DNA from: an uncultured Caulobacterales bacterium
GTDB taxonomy: Bacteria; Pseudomonadota; Alphaproteobacteria; Caulobacterales; Caulobacteraceae
Length of the DNA: 64,000 nucleotides
NCBI GenBank assembly: GCA_903837135.1
Contig: CAILTK010000067.1
Coordinates: 1 to 64,000, forward strand
Reading direction: 5' to 3'
In this document: piece after piece, positions 10,695 through 20,319 of the stretch
How the letters are laid out: the number at the start of each line of letters is the position of its first letter
Position numbering within the stretch: position 1 is the stretch's first letter
Position numbers and translations under genes: made by a program
Notes under the pieces: model-generated
What the model was told of the DNA's origin: nothing
Seen by the model: only the letters and a program-made list of their open reading frames with translations
Database searches by the model: none

Positions 10695-11764
10695 TGAAGT
10701 TCAACCGCGCCTGGCTGTGGCGGGCGGCGCTCGCGGTCGTCGCGGCGGCGGCGCTGCTGGGCGGCTGGATGGTCGTGCGGCCCAAGGGGATGGGCCCCGG
10801 CGTGGTCAGCGGCAACGGCCGGATCGAAGCGGTCGAGATCGACGTCTCCGCCAAGACGCCGGGCCGGATCCAGAAGATCCTGGTCGACGAGGGCGATCAG
10901 GTCGACGCCGGCCAGGTGGTGGCGGTGATGGACACCCAGTCGCTGCAGGCCCAGCGCGCCCAGGCGGCGGCGGAGCTGCAGGCGGCGCTGGTGGCGATCG
11001 AGACCGCGAAGAGCCAGGTGGCGCAGCAGCAGAGCCAGCGCGCCGCCGTGCTGGCCGCCGTGCGCCAGCGTGAGGCGGAGTTGAACGCCGCGGGCAAGCA
11101 CCTGGCGCGGTCCCAGACCCTGTCCCGCGAGGGCGCGGCCGCGGTGCAGGAGCGCGACGACGACCAGGCGCACGAGGAAGAGGCCGCCGCCGCCCTGGGC
11201 GCCGCCCGCGCCCAGGTGGCCGCCGCCGACGCCGCCATCAGGACCGCCCGATCGCAGGTGGTCGGCGCCGGCGCCAATGTCGACGCCGTGCGCGCCGGCA
11301 TCGCCCGCCTGGACGCCGATATCGCCGACAGCACGCTCAAGGCGCCGGAAGCGGGGCGCGTGCAATACCGCGTCGCCCAGCCGGGCGAGGTGCTCGGCGG
11401 AGGCGGCCGGGTGCTGAACCTGGTGAACCTGGCGGACGTCTACATGACCTTCTTCCTGCCGGAATCCGCCACGGGCCGCGTCGGCATGGGGACGGAGGTG
11501 CGCATCGTGCTCGACGCCGCGCCGCAATACGTCATCCCCGCCAAGGTCTCCTTCGTGTCCGACGTCGCCCAGTTCACGCCCAAGACCGTGGAGACGGCCA
11601 GCGAGCGCCAGAAGCTGATGTTCCGCGTCAAGGCGCGCATCGATCCGGATCTGCTGCGCCGCCACCTCGCCCAGGTGAAGACCGGCCTGCCCGGCGTCGC
11701 CTACCTGCGACTCGATCCGCGGGCGAGCTGGCCGAAGGCGCTGCAGCTGAACACGCCGAGATGA
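10691..11764 (+). CDS. HlyD-family periplasmic adaptor (YhiI/YbhG-like)
   Basis: N-terminal TM then [43 protein letters not shown]; coiled-coil; ATGA overlap with upstream gene. Confidence 0.92.
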   Translation: MMKFNRAWLWRAALAVVAAAALLGGWMVVRPKGMGPGVVSGNGRIEAVEIDVSAKTPGRIQKILVDEGDQVDAGQVVAVMDTQSLQAQRAQAAAELQAALVAIETAKSQVAQQQSQRAAVLAAVRQREAELNAAGKHLARSQTLSREGAAAVQERDDDQAHEEEAAAALGAARAQVAAADAAIRTARSQVVGAGANVDAVRAGIARLDADIADSTLKAPEAGRVQYRVAQPGEVLGGGGRVLNLVNLADVYMTFFLPESATGRVGMGTEVRIVLDAAPQYVIPAKVSFVSDVAQFTPKTVETASERQKLMFRVKARIDPDLLRRHLAQVKTGLPGVAYLRLDPRASWPKALQLNTPR

Positions 11765-14523
11765 GCGCTCCGGAGCCCGGCGGCGCACATCCTGCAGCCA
11801 GGCTGGTCGGGGTCAGCCTGCGCTATGGCGAAACGATCGCGCTCGACGCGGTGAGCCTCGATATTCCGGCGGGCCGGATGGTCGGCCTGATCGGTCCGGA
11901 CGGCGTCGGCAAGTCCAGCCTGTTCTCCCTCGTCGCCGGCGCACGGGCCGTGCAGAGCGGGACCGTCGAGACCCTGGGCGGCGACATGGCCGATCGTCGG
12001 CGCCGCGAGGCGGCCTTCACCCGCATCGCCTACATGCCGCAGGGTCTGGGCAAGAACCTCTACCCGACGCTTTCGGTGCAGGAGAACCTGGACTTCTTCG
12101 GGCGGCTGTTTGGTCAGGACGGCGCCGAACGGGACCGCCGGATCGCCGCCCTGCTGGACGCCACCGCCCTGACGCCGTTCCGGGACCGGCCTGCGGGCCA
12201 ACTCTCGGGCGGGATGAAGCAGAAACTCGGCCTGTGCTGCGCCCTGATCCACGATCCGGACCTGCTTCTGCTCGACGAGCCCACGACCGGCGTCGATCCG
12301 CTTTCGCGCCGGCAGTTCTGGGAGCTGATCGAGCGGATGCGCGCCGACGCGCCGGGCATGAGCGTGCTGGTGGCGACCGCCTACATGGAGGAGGCGGCTC
12401 GCTTCGACTGGCTGATCGCGATGGACGCCGGCCGGGTCCTGGCGACCGGAACGCCGGCCGACCTCTATGCGCGGACCGGCGAGACCGGGCTGGAAGACGC
12501 CTTCATCGCCCTCTTGCCCGAGGCGCGGCGACGCGAGCATCGCAAGGTGGTCATCCCGCCGCGGTCCACCGCGGGGGAAGGACAGGCCGCCATCGAGGCC
12601 AAGGGTCTGACCAAGCGCTTTGGCGACTTCACGGCCGTGGACCAGGTCGATTTCCGGATCGAACGCGGCGAGATCTTCGGCTTCATCGGCTCCAACGGCT
12701 GCGGCAAGACCACCACCATGAAGATGCTCACCGGTCTTCTTCCGGCGAGCGAAGGCGAGGCGTGGCTGTTCGGCCAGAAGGTCGACCCCCGGGACATCCG
12801 CACCCGCACCCGCGTGGGCTACATGTCGCAGGGGTTCTCGCTCTATACCGAACTCACCGTGCGGCAGAACCTGGAGCTGCACGCGCGGCTGTTCCACGTG
12901 CCGCCCGACCGGATCCCTGCGCGCATCGACGAGATGGCCGGCCGGTTCGGCCTCGCCGGCCTCCTCGACAGCCTGCCCGACAGCCTGCCGCTCGGTCAGA
13001 GGCAGCGTCTCTCCCTGGCCGTGGCGATGATTCACAAGCCGGAAATGCTCATCCTGGACGAGCCCACGTCGGGGGTGGACCCGATCGCGCGCGACAGCTT
13101 CTGGCAGATCATGGCCGATCTCGCCCGCAAGGACGGGGTGACGATCTTCATTTCGACCCACTTCATGAACGAAGCGGAGCGCTGCGACCGGATATCGCTG
13201 ATGCACGCGGGCCGCGTCCTGGCGACCGACGCCCCGGGCGAGATCGTGCGCAAGCGCGGCGCGGCGACGCTCGAGGACGCCTTCGTGAGCTACCTCGAGG
13301 AGGCCTCGGGGGAGACTGCCGCGATCGCTCCGCCGCCGGCCGCGCCCCGTCCCGTGGGCGTGACCGACCCGGGGCGACGACGGTCGTCCGACCGCGGCTT
13401 CAGCCTTCGGCGCATGTACAGCTACAGCCTCCGTGAAGGCCTCGAGCTCAGGCGCGACCCGATCCGGGCCACCCTGGCCCTGCTCGGCAGCGTCCTTCTG
13501 ATGTTCATCCTCGGGTACGGGATCAACCTCGACGTGGAGAACCTGCCCTTCGCCGTGCTCGACCGCGATCGCACCGAGACCAGCCAGAACTATGGGCTCA
13601 ATCTCGCCGGCTCCCGATATTTCAGCGAGCACCGTCCGATCGCCGACTACGCCGACCTCGACCGCCGGATGCGGGACGGGGAGCTCAGCCTGGCGGTGGA
13701 GATCCCCTCGGGCTTCGCGCGCGACCTGCGGCGCGGCGATCCGGTGTCGGTGGGGGTCTGGGTCGACGGCGCCATGCCGACCCGCGGCGAGACGGCCCAG
13801 TCCTACATCCAGGCCCTGCATGGCCAGTGGCTCGCCGACATGGCCCGCTTCAAGCTCGGCGTGAAACCCGGCGCGGGGGCGGTCAACGTCGAGACGCGCT
13901 TCCGCTACAATCCCAACGTGGTCAGCATCGTGGCGATGGTTCCGGCCGTCATCCCCGTGCTCCTGCTGCTCATCCCGGCCATGCTGACGGCGCTCAGCGT
14001 GGTGCGCGAAAAGGAGCTGGGCTCGATCGTCAACTTCTACGTCACGCCGGTCACCCGGCTCGAATTCCTGCTCGGCAAGCAGGCCCCGTACGTGGTCCTG
14101 ACCATGCTCAACTTCGGCCTCTTGACCCTGCTGGCCGTCACGGTGTTCGCGGTGCCGCTCACCGGGGCCCTGGCGGCGCTGACGGTCGGCGCCTTCCTCT
14201 ACGCCCTGGCCACCACGGCGCTCGGGCTTTTGGTCTCGGTCTTCGTGCGCAGCCAGATCGCCGCCATCTTCGCCACGGCCATCCTCACCCTCCTGCCGGC
14301 GGTCCAGTTCTCGGGCCTGATCGACCCGGTCTCCTCCCTCGAGGGCGCCGGCGCGTGGATCGGCCGCGTCTATCCGACGACCTTCTTCGTCACCATCTGT
14401 CGGGGCGTCTTCTCCAAGGCGCTCGGGTTCGCCGAGCTGAACGACGCGCTTTGGCCGCTCGCCCTCGCCTTCCCGGTCCTGCTGGCCGCCACGACGCTTC
14501 TGCTCCGCAAGCAGGACCGCTGA
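11761..14523 (+). CDS. RbbA/YhiH-like ABC transporter: two ATPase domains fused to ABC-2 permease
   Basis: Two Walker A motifs ([20 protein letters not shown]), two ABC modules, C-terminal ABC-2 membrane domain; ATGA overlap with upstream adaptor gene. Confidence 0.93.
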   Translation: MSAPEPGGAHPAARLVGVSLRYGETIALDAVSLDIPAGRMVGLIGPDGVGKSSLFSLVAGARAVQSGTVETLGGDMADRRRREAAFTRIAYMPQGLGKNLYPTLSVQENLDFFGRLFGQDGAERDRRIAALLDATALTPFRDRPAGQLSGGMKQKLGLCCALIHDPDLLLLDEPTTGVDPLSRRQFWELIERMRADAPGMSVLVATAYMEEAARFDWLIAMDAGRVLATGTPADLYARTGETGLEDAFIALLPEARRREHRKVVIPPRSTAGEGQAAIEAKGLTKRFGDFTAVDQVDFRIERGEIFGFIGSNGCGKTTTMKMLTGLLPASEGEAWLFGQKVDPRDIRTRTRVGYMSQGFSLYTELTVRQNLELHARLFHVPPDRIPARIDEMAGRFGLAGLLDSLPDSLPLGQRQRLSLAVAMIHKPEMLILDEPTSGVDPIARDSFWQIMADLARKDGVTIFISTHFMNEAERCDRISLMHAGRVLATDAPGEIVRKRGAATLEDAFVSYLEEASGETAAIAPPPAAPRPVGVTDPGRRRSSDRGFSLRRMYSYSLREGLELRRDPIRATLALLGSVLLMFILGYGINLDVENLPFAVLDRDRTETSQNYGLNLAGSRYFSEHRPIADYADLDRRMRDGELSLAVEIPSGFARDLRRGDPVSVGVWVDGAMPTRGETAQSYIQALHGQWLADMARFKLGVKPGAGAVNVETRFRYNPNVVSIVAMVPAVIPVLLLLIPAMLTALSVVREKELGSIVNFYVTPVTRLEFLLGKQAPYVVLTMLNFGLLTLLAVTVFAVPLTGALAALTVGAFLYALATTALGLLVSVFVRSQIAAIFATAILTLLPAVQFSGLIDPVSSLEGAGAWIGRVYPTTFFVTICRGVFSKALGFAELNDALWPLALAFPVLLAATTLLLRKQDR

Positions 14524-14525
14524 GC

Positions 14526-15647
14526 ATGACGGCGTCCAACGTCTTGAATCTCGGGATCAAGGAGCTGCGCAGCCTCTATCGCGACCCGATCATGCTGTTC
14601 CTGATCGTCTTCGCCTTCACCGGCTCGGTGTACACGGCGGCGAAGGGAATCCCCGAGACCCTGAACCGGGCGTCGATCGCGGTGGTCGACGAGGACCGGT
14701 CGCCGCTTTCGCAGCGCATCAGCGACGCCTTCTATCCGCCGCACTTCACCGCCCCGGCCCTGATCTCCCAGCACCAGATCGATCCTGGCCTGGACGCGGG
14801 CCGCTATACCTTCGCGCTGGACATCCCGCCGGACTTCCAGCGCGACGTGCTGGCCGGACGGTCGCCGACGGTTCAGCTGAACGTGGACGCCACGCGGATG
14901 ACCCAGGCCTTCACCGGGAGCGGCTATATCCAGCAGATAATCACCAGCGAGGTCGCCGCCTTCCTGCAGCATGCGCGCGGACAGGCGGCGGCGCCGGCCG
15001 AACTGGTCTATCGAGTGCGCTTCAATCCCACCCTGGCCCAGGTCTGGTTCGGCGCGGTGATGCAGGTGATCAACAACGTCACCATGCTGTCGATCATCCT
15101 CACCGGCGCGGCCCTGATCCGCGAGCGCGAGCACGGGACGATCGAGCACCTTCTGGTCATGCCGGTGACGCCCTTCGAGATCATGGCCAGCAAGGTCTGG
15201 TCCATGGGACTGGTGGTGCTGGCGGCGTCCGCCCTCTCCCTCGTCTTCGTGGTCCAGGGCCTGCTGCAGGTGCGCATCGAGGGCTCGGTCCCCCTGTTCC
15301 TGTTCGGCGCGGCCCTGTGTCTGTTCGCGACCACCTCCATGGGCATATTCATGGCGACCATCGCCCGCTCGATGCCGCAGTTCGGTCTGCTGGTCATCCT
15401 GGTGATGCTGCCCCTGCAGGTGCTGTCGGGCGGTCTGACGCCGAGGGAGAGCATGCCGCAGGCGGTGCAGACCCTGATGCTGGCGGCGCCCACGACCCAT
15501 TTCGTGCAGATGGCCCAGGCGATCCTCTATCGCGGCGCCGGTCTCGACGTGGTCTGGCCCCAATGCCTCTGGCTCGCGGCCATCGGCGCGATCTTCTTCT
15601 CCGTGGCCCTGAGCCGGTTCCGCTCCACCCTCCCGCTCATGGCGTGA
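14526..15647 (+). CDS. ABC-2 type permease (YhhJ-like)
   Basis: MTASNVLNLGIKELRSLYRDPIMLFLIVFAFTGSVYTAAKG; REREHGTIEHLLVMPVTPFEIMASKVWSM typical ABC-2 permease; 2 bp after the preceding stop. Confidence 0.92.
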   Translation: MTASNVLNLGIKELRSLYRDPIMLFLIVFAFTGSVYTAAKGIPETLNRASIAVVDEDRSPLSQRISDAFYPPHFTAPALISQHQIDPGLDAGRYTFALDIPPDFQRDVLAGRSPTVQLNVDATRMTQAFTGSGYIQQIITSEVAAFLQHARGQAAAPAELVYRVRFNPTLAQVWFGAVMQVINNVTMLSIILTGAALIREREHGTIEHLLVMPVTPFEIMASKVWSMGLVVLAASALSLVFVVQGLLQVRIEGSVPLFLFGAALCLFATTSMGIFMATIARSMPQFGLLVILVMLPLQVLSGGLTPRESMPQAVQTLMLAAPTTHFVQMAQAILYRGAGLDVVWPQCLWLAAIGAIFFSVALSRFRSTLPLMA

Positions 15648-15658
15648 GGGCGGGCGCC

Positions 15659-16909
15659 TCAGCGCCGGAACACCCCGACCAGCTCCACGTGCGCGGACCA
15701 CAGGAACTGGTCGACGGGCAGCACGCTCTCCAGGCGAAAGCCGGCGGCGATCAGGACGGCGGCGTCGCGGGCGAAGGTCTGCGGATTGCAGGAGACGCCG
15801 ACCGCCAGGGGCACGGCCGAGGCGGCGATCTCCGTCGCCTGCTCCAGGGCGCCGGCGCGCGGCGGGTCGAACACCACCGCATCCAGCCGTTTCATCTCCA
15901 CCGCCAGCAACGGCCGACGGGAGAGATCGCGCGCCTCCGCGTCGATCGCCTTCAGCCCGGCCGTGGCCGCCCGGCCGGCGGCGAGGGCGGCGATCGCCTC
16001 GCGCGAGGCGTCGAGCGCCAGCACGCCGGAGCGCTCGGCCAGCGGGAAGGTGAAGGCGCCCGCGCCGCAGAACAGGTCGGCGAGCCGGCCGGCGCCGTCC
16101 ACGGCCTGGGTCACGGCGGCGGCCATCACCCGCTCCGCTTCGGCCGAGGCCTGCAGGAAGCCGCCCGGCGGCAGGGGCGTCACGGCCGGGCCGAAGCGGA
16201 CCATCGGCAGGCGCGCCTGATAGAGCATCTCCCCCGCCAGGGTCACCCGCGCCATATCCGCCGCCGCGGCCGCGGCCGAGGCCCTGACCCGCGCATCGGC
16301 CGACAGGCCGCCGCCCCGCGCCTCCACCCCGGTCACGTCCACGTCGAGGCCGGTGGCGGTGACGGTGACGTGCAGGGTGGGGGCCGACTTGGGATGCTCG
16401 AAGAAGGGCTTGGCCAGAAGCTTCAGGGCCGGCAGGGCGGCGACGATGCGCGGATCTGCGATCACGCAGGTGGAGATCGCCTCCACCGCCCAGGACCGTC
16501 GCGCCTTGAACCCCAGCACCACCTCGCGGCCGCGTCGGCGCGCGTGCAGCGCCACCCGCCGCCGCGTTCCCGGGGCCGTGGTGAAGGCCGGCAGGAGCTC
16601 GGTCTCGATCCCCTCGCGGGCCAGGGCCTCGCGGATCAGGCCGGTCTTCCAGGCGGTATAGGGCGCCGGCGCCCAGTGCTGCAGGGCGCAGCCGCCGCAG
16701 ACGCCGAAGTGCGGACAGGGCGGCGGGACCCGCTCCGGGCTGGCCTCCAGCACCTGAACGCCGTCGACCCGGTCGCCCGAGATGGACGCCTCGATCACCT
16801 CGCCCGGCAGGGTCAGCGGGGCGAACAGCCGCCGGCCGTCCTCGCTCACGGCGAGGCCGTCGCCCTGGGCGCCCATGCGCTCGATGCGGAACCTCTGACC
16901 GGGCGTCAA
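15659..16909 (-). CDS. Class I SAM-dependent RNA (uracil-C5) methyltransferase, RumA/RlmD-like
   Basis: TRAM-like N-terminus, CPHFGVCGGCALQHW cluster cysteines, DLFCGAGAFTFPLA SAM motif, FDPPRAG and VGVSCNPQTFARD motifs. Confidence 0.92.
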   Translation of the reverse strand: MTPGQRFRIERMGAQGDGLAVSEDGRRLFAPLTLPGEVIEASISGDRVDGVQVLEASPERVPPPCPHFGVCGGCALQHWAPAPYTAWKTGLIREALAREGIETELLPAFTTAPGTRRRVALHARRRGREVVLGFKARRSWAVEAISTCVIADPRIVAALPALKLLAKPFFEHPKSAPTLHVTVTATGLDVDVTGVEARGGGLSADARVRASAAAAAADMARVTLAGEMLYQARLPMVRFGPAVTPLPPGGFLQASAEAERVMAAAVTQAVDGAGRLADLFCGAGAFTFPLAERSGVLALDASREAIAALAAGRAATAGLKAIDAEARDLSRRPLLAVEMKRLDAVVFDPPRAGALEQATEIAASAVPLAVGVSCNPQTFARDAAVLIAAGFRLESVLPVDQFLWSAHVELVGVFRR

Positions 16910-17097
16910 GATTTCATTCCTGCAACCAAACAGCCGATCGCGCGTTCAAGCTTGACCGTTCCACGCGGAGCGCGGCGGACGTGAACGAAGATGAACGGCG
17001 CGCTCAACAACGGTTCAGACTGACCAGGCCATATGTCCCCTCACACGCTGCGACGTCGCCTCCGACGCCTCGTTGCGCCAAGCTCAAGGAGCTGATC

Positions 17098-17508
17098 ATG
17101 CGTAAACTCATTCTCGCCGCCGGAGCCATCGCCACCCTGGCGACCGCCACTGCCGTGCCGACCTTCGCCTCCGCCTATACCTCACGCTGCGAGGCCCGCG
17201 CGCATGATAAGAAGGTCGGCGGCACGATCGCCGGCGGCGTGCTCGGCGCCCTGGCCGGCGGCGCCCTCGGCCACGGCGGCACCGGCGCCCTGATCGGCGG
17301 CGTCGCCGGCGCGGCGATCGGCAACAACCTGTCGCGCGTGCACTGCGACCGCGGCCAGGTCCAGCGCGTCTACGACGACCGCTACTACGATCCGGCGGCG
17401 GGCCGTTATCACGACGGTTACGGCCCGAACCGTTGCGGCTGGCGCCAGGAGTCGTATCGCGACGACCGCGGCTACAGGGCCACCCGCGAAGTCCAGGTCT
17501 GTCGCTAG
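17098..17508 (+). CDS. Glycine-zipper 2TM domain protein
   Basis: Signal peptide; GGTIAGGVLGALAGGALGHGGTGALIGGVAGAAIGNN glycine zipper. Confidence 0.85.
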   Translation: MRKLILAAGAIATLATATAVPTFASAYTSRCEARAHDKKVGGTIAGGVLGALAGGALGHGGTGALIGGVAGAAIGNNLSRVHCDRGQVQRVYDDRYYDPAAGRYHDGYGPNRCGWRQESYRDDRGYRATREVQVCR

Positions 17509-17553
17509 ACCGCCATTCTGATCCCTGAAACCCGCGCCGAAGGACATCGAGGC

Positions 17554-18360
17554 ATGACCGCTTCAGCTTTGCTCAAAGGGGCGTTCACCGCCTCGATCCT
17601 CCTCGGCCTGGGCGGGGCCGCCCTGCCCGGCGTCGCCGCCGCCCAGGGCGCGCCGCAGGGTTACTACGACCAGGACGGCCGCTGGCATGACCGCAACTGC
17701 GGCGGCTCGACCGCCGCGGGCGCGGTGGTCGGCGGCACGGTCGGCGCCGTCGCCGGCTCGCAGATTTCGGGCCATGGACACCGCACCGACGGCTCCATCC
17801 TCGGCGGGCTGCTCGGCGCGGCGGTCGGGGCCACGGTCGGCCACGAGGCAGGCTGCCAGCCGGCGCCGCCCCCGCCGCCGCCGGGCTATGCGCCGACCTA
17901 TTCGCAGGAGGCCTACCCTGCCGACGCACCGCCGCCGCCGCCGCCCGGCTATGCGCCCAACGGCTATGCGCCGCCGTCCGGCTACGCCCCGCCCCCGCAA
18001 GGCTATGCCCCCGGCGGCTATCCTCCGCAGGGATACCAGCTGCCGGGGGGATATCAGCAGCCCTCCGGATATCAGCCGCCGGGCGGATATCAGCAGCCCG
18101 GCGGGTATCCGCCGGAGGGCGGCTACGCCCCCCAGGACCGCTATGCGCAGGACGGCGATCCGCAAGGGTATGACGACGGCCCGCCGGCGCCGAATTACGG
18201 CTACGGTCCCGACGCGCCGCCCCCGCCCGCGCCCCCGCCCGGCTATGTGCTCGGCCCGGCCTCGTACGGACCGCCGCCTCCGGGGGTGGTCGTGCTCGGC
18301 CCCTCCGCCTACCCCTACTACTACTATCCGCGCCACTACCGCTGGCGCCGGGGCTGGTAG
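17554..18360 (+). CDS. Glycine-zipper protein with Gly/Tyr/Pro-rich repeat tail
   Basis: GAVVGGTVGAVAGSQISGHGHRTDGSILGGLLGAAVGATVGHEAG followed by GYAPPxGY/GGYQQP repeats. Confidence 0.8.
   Translation: MTASALLKGAFTASILLGLGGAALPGVAAAQGAPQGYYDQDGRWHDRNCGGSTAAGAVVGGTVGAVAGSQISGHGHRTDGSILGGLLGAAVGATVGHEAGCQPAPPPPPPGYAPTYSQEAYPADAPPPPPPGYAPNGYAPPSGYAPPPQGYAPGGYPPQGYQLPGGYQQPSGYQPPGGYQQPGGYPPEGGYAPQDRYAQDGDPQGYDDGPPAPNYGYGPDAPPPPAPPPGYVLGPASYGPPPPGVVVLGPSAYPYYYYPRHYRWRRGW
18031..18120 (+). repeat. 18-bp tandem repeat array (about 5 units, consensus GGATATCAGCAGCCCGGC)
   Basis: Units at 18031, 18049, 18067, 18085 and 18103 encode GYQLPG/GYQQPS/GYQPPG/GYQQPG/GYPPEG. Confidence 0.8.
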
Positions 18361-18435
18361 GGCCCCTTAAGGCGTCATCCCGGAAAGCGCGCAGCGCCTA
18401 TCCGGGATGGCGACATCGATTGGATGGGTTGCAGC

Positions 18436-20217
18436 CTACCCCTCCACGAACACCTTCTTCAGTTCGTTCTTGAGGATCTTGCCGTTGGCGTTGCGCGGCA
18501 GGGTCTCGGGCCAGAACACCACCTTGATCGGCACCTTGAAGGCGGCGAGGCGTTCGGCGACGAACTTGCGCAGTTCCTCCTCGGTGGCCTGGCCGCCCTG
18601 CTTCAGCGTCACCACCGCGCCCGGCTCCTCGCCGAGGGTCTTGTGCGGAATGCCGACGATGGCCGCGTCCATCACCGCGGGGTGTTCGTAGAGGGCGCTC
18701 TCGACCTCGACGCAGTAGATGTTCTCGCCGCCGCGGATCAGCATGTCCTTGGCCCGGTCGACGATGAAGCAGAACCCCTCCTCGTCGATCCGCGCGAGGT
18801 CGCCGGTGCGCACCCAGCCGTCGACGAAGGTCTGGGCGGTGGCTTCGGGCTTGTTCCAGTATCCGACCACCACATTGGGTCCCTTGCCCCAGAGCTCGCC
18901 CACGGCGCCGGTGGGCAGCGGCTTGCCGGTGACGTCGGCCGGATCGCAGATCTTCATGTCGCAGACCGGCGCGGCCGGGCCGCAGCTGTCGGGGCGGTTG
19001 ATGTAATCCTCGGCCGAATTGCTGGTGAAGGTGGCCGAGGTCTCGGTCATGCCCCAGCCGTTGCCGGGTTGGGAGGCGGGAAAGGCTTCCTTGATCTTGC
19101 GCACCAGTTCGGGCGCCGAGGGCGCGCCGCCGTAGGACACCGACTCCAGCGAGGACAGGTCGAACCGGTGTCGCTCGGGATGCTCGATCAACTGCCAGGC
19201 GATGGTCGGCACGCCGCCCGCCATGCTGATGCGCTCGCGCTCGATCAATTCGAAGGCGCGGATCGGATCCCACTTGTAGATCATCACGATCTTGCCGCCC
19301 GAGACCAGCACGGGCGACAGGATGGCGAAACAGCCGGTGGCGTGGAAGAAGGGCACCGACAGCAGGGTCGAACGCTGGATCGTCGGATCGGGCGTCGGCA
19401 CGGGTTCGCCCCGGCGCAGATAGGCCCGCGCCGCCACGATGCCCGCGGCGCCGACGTTGGAGACGATGTTGCGGTGGGTGGCGAGCGCCCCCTTCGGCTT
19501 TCCCGTGGTGCCGGAGGTGTAGAAGATGGTCGCCAGGTCCTCGGGCCCGACCTCGACGTCGAGGAACGGATCGTCCGGCAGGGCCGCATAGTCGTCGGGC
19601 CTGCCGATCACGCTCTCGAGCGCCTTGACCTTGGGATTGGCGATCTCCTCGGTCGTGCGCGAGACATAGACCCGGACCAGATCGGGGCAGTTCGGCAGGT
19701 GCTCGACGAGCCGGCCGTAGCGTTCAGCGTCGGCGACCAGGATCTTGGAGCCGGAATCGGTCAGGCCGTATTCGAGCTCGGGGCCGGTCCACCAGGCGTT
19801 CAGCGGCGTGCAGATCGCGCCCAGCGACACGGCGGCGTAGAACACCACCGGCCACTCCGGCAGGTTGCGCATGACCAGGGCCACCCGGTCGCCCTTGGTC
19901 ACGCCCTGGGCGGCGAACTCGCGCATGAGGGCGGCGACGGCGCGGTGGAAGGCGTCGAACGACACCTTCTCGTCCTCATAGACCAGGAAGATCCGGTCCT
20001 TGGGCCATTGGGTGGCGCTCTCCGCCTCGGCGCGCAGCGAGGGCGGAGCGTTCTTCCACACCCGGGTCTCGATGCCGCGGATGGTCAGGGTCTCCATCTC
20101 GAACGGAGAGCCCGGCGCGGTCAGCAGCGCGTTGGCCTGGGCGATGGACATCGCCGGCCAGCCCGGCGGCAGGGGCGCATGGGCTGAATCCTGGGCGGGC
20201 GTAGCGTTGTCTGGCAT
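18436..20217 (-). CDS. Class I adenylate-forming enzyme / acyl-CoA synthetase
   Basis: IFYTSGTTGKPKGALATHRN AMP-binding motif; GWVRTGDLARIDEEGFCFIVDRAKDMLIRGGENIYCVEVE. Confidence 0.92.
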   Translation of the reverse strand: MPDNATPAQDSAHAPLPPGWPAMSIAQANALLTAPGSPFEMETLTIRGIETRVWKNAPPSLRAEAESATQWPKDRIFLVYEDEKVSFDAFHRAVAALMREFAAQGVTKGDRVALVMRNLPEWPVVFYAAVSLGAICTPLNAWWTGPELEYGLTDSGSKILVADAERYGRLVEHLPNCPDLVRVYVSRTTEEIANPKVKALESVIGRPDDYAALPDDPFLDVEVGPEDLATIFYTSGTTGKPKGALATHRNIVSNVGAAGIVAARAYLRRGEPVPTPDPTIQRSTLLSVPFFHATGCFAILSPVLVSGGKIVMIYKWDPIRAFELIERERISMAGGVPTIAWQLIEHPERHRFDLSSLESVSYGGAPSAPELVRKIKEAFPASQPGNGWGMTETSATFTSNSAEDYINRPDSCGPAAPVCDMKICDPADVTGKPLPTGAVGELWGKGPNVVVGYWNKPEATAQTFVDGWVRTGDLARIDEEGFCFIVDRAKDMLIRGGENIYCVEVESALYEHPAVMDAAIVGIPHKTLGEEPGAVVTLKQGGQATEEELRKFVAERLAAFKVPIKVVFWPETLPRNANGKILKNELKKVFVEG

Positions 20218-20319
20218 GGGTCCTCCGGCATGGCGCATCATCGCACGCGCGCCATTCCGCAAAGGGAAAGCACACTCCGGCGGAGCTTGTAAACGCTGAT
20301 TACCTACCCGACGTCCTCC

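Noticed and set aside
18031-18120. CRISPR-like appearance of the regularly spaced GGATATCAG repeats
   Set aside because: Contiguous in-frame 18-bp tandem repeats with no unique spacers, inside a coding sequence; no cas genes in the window.
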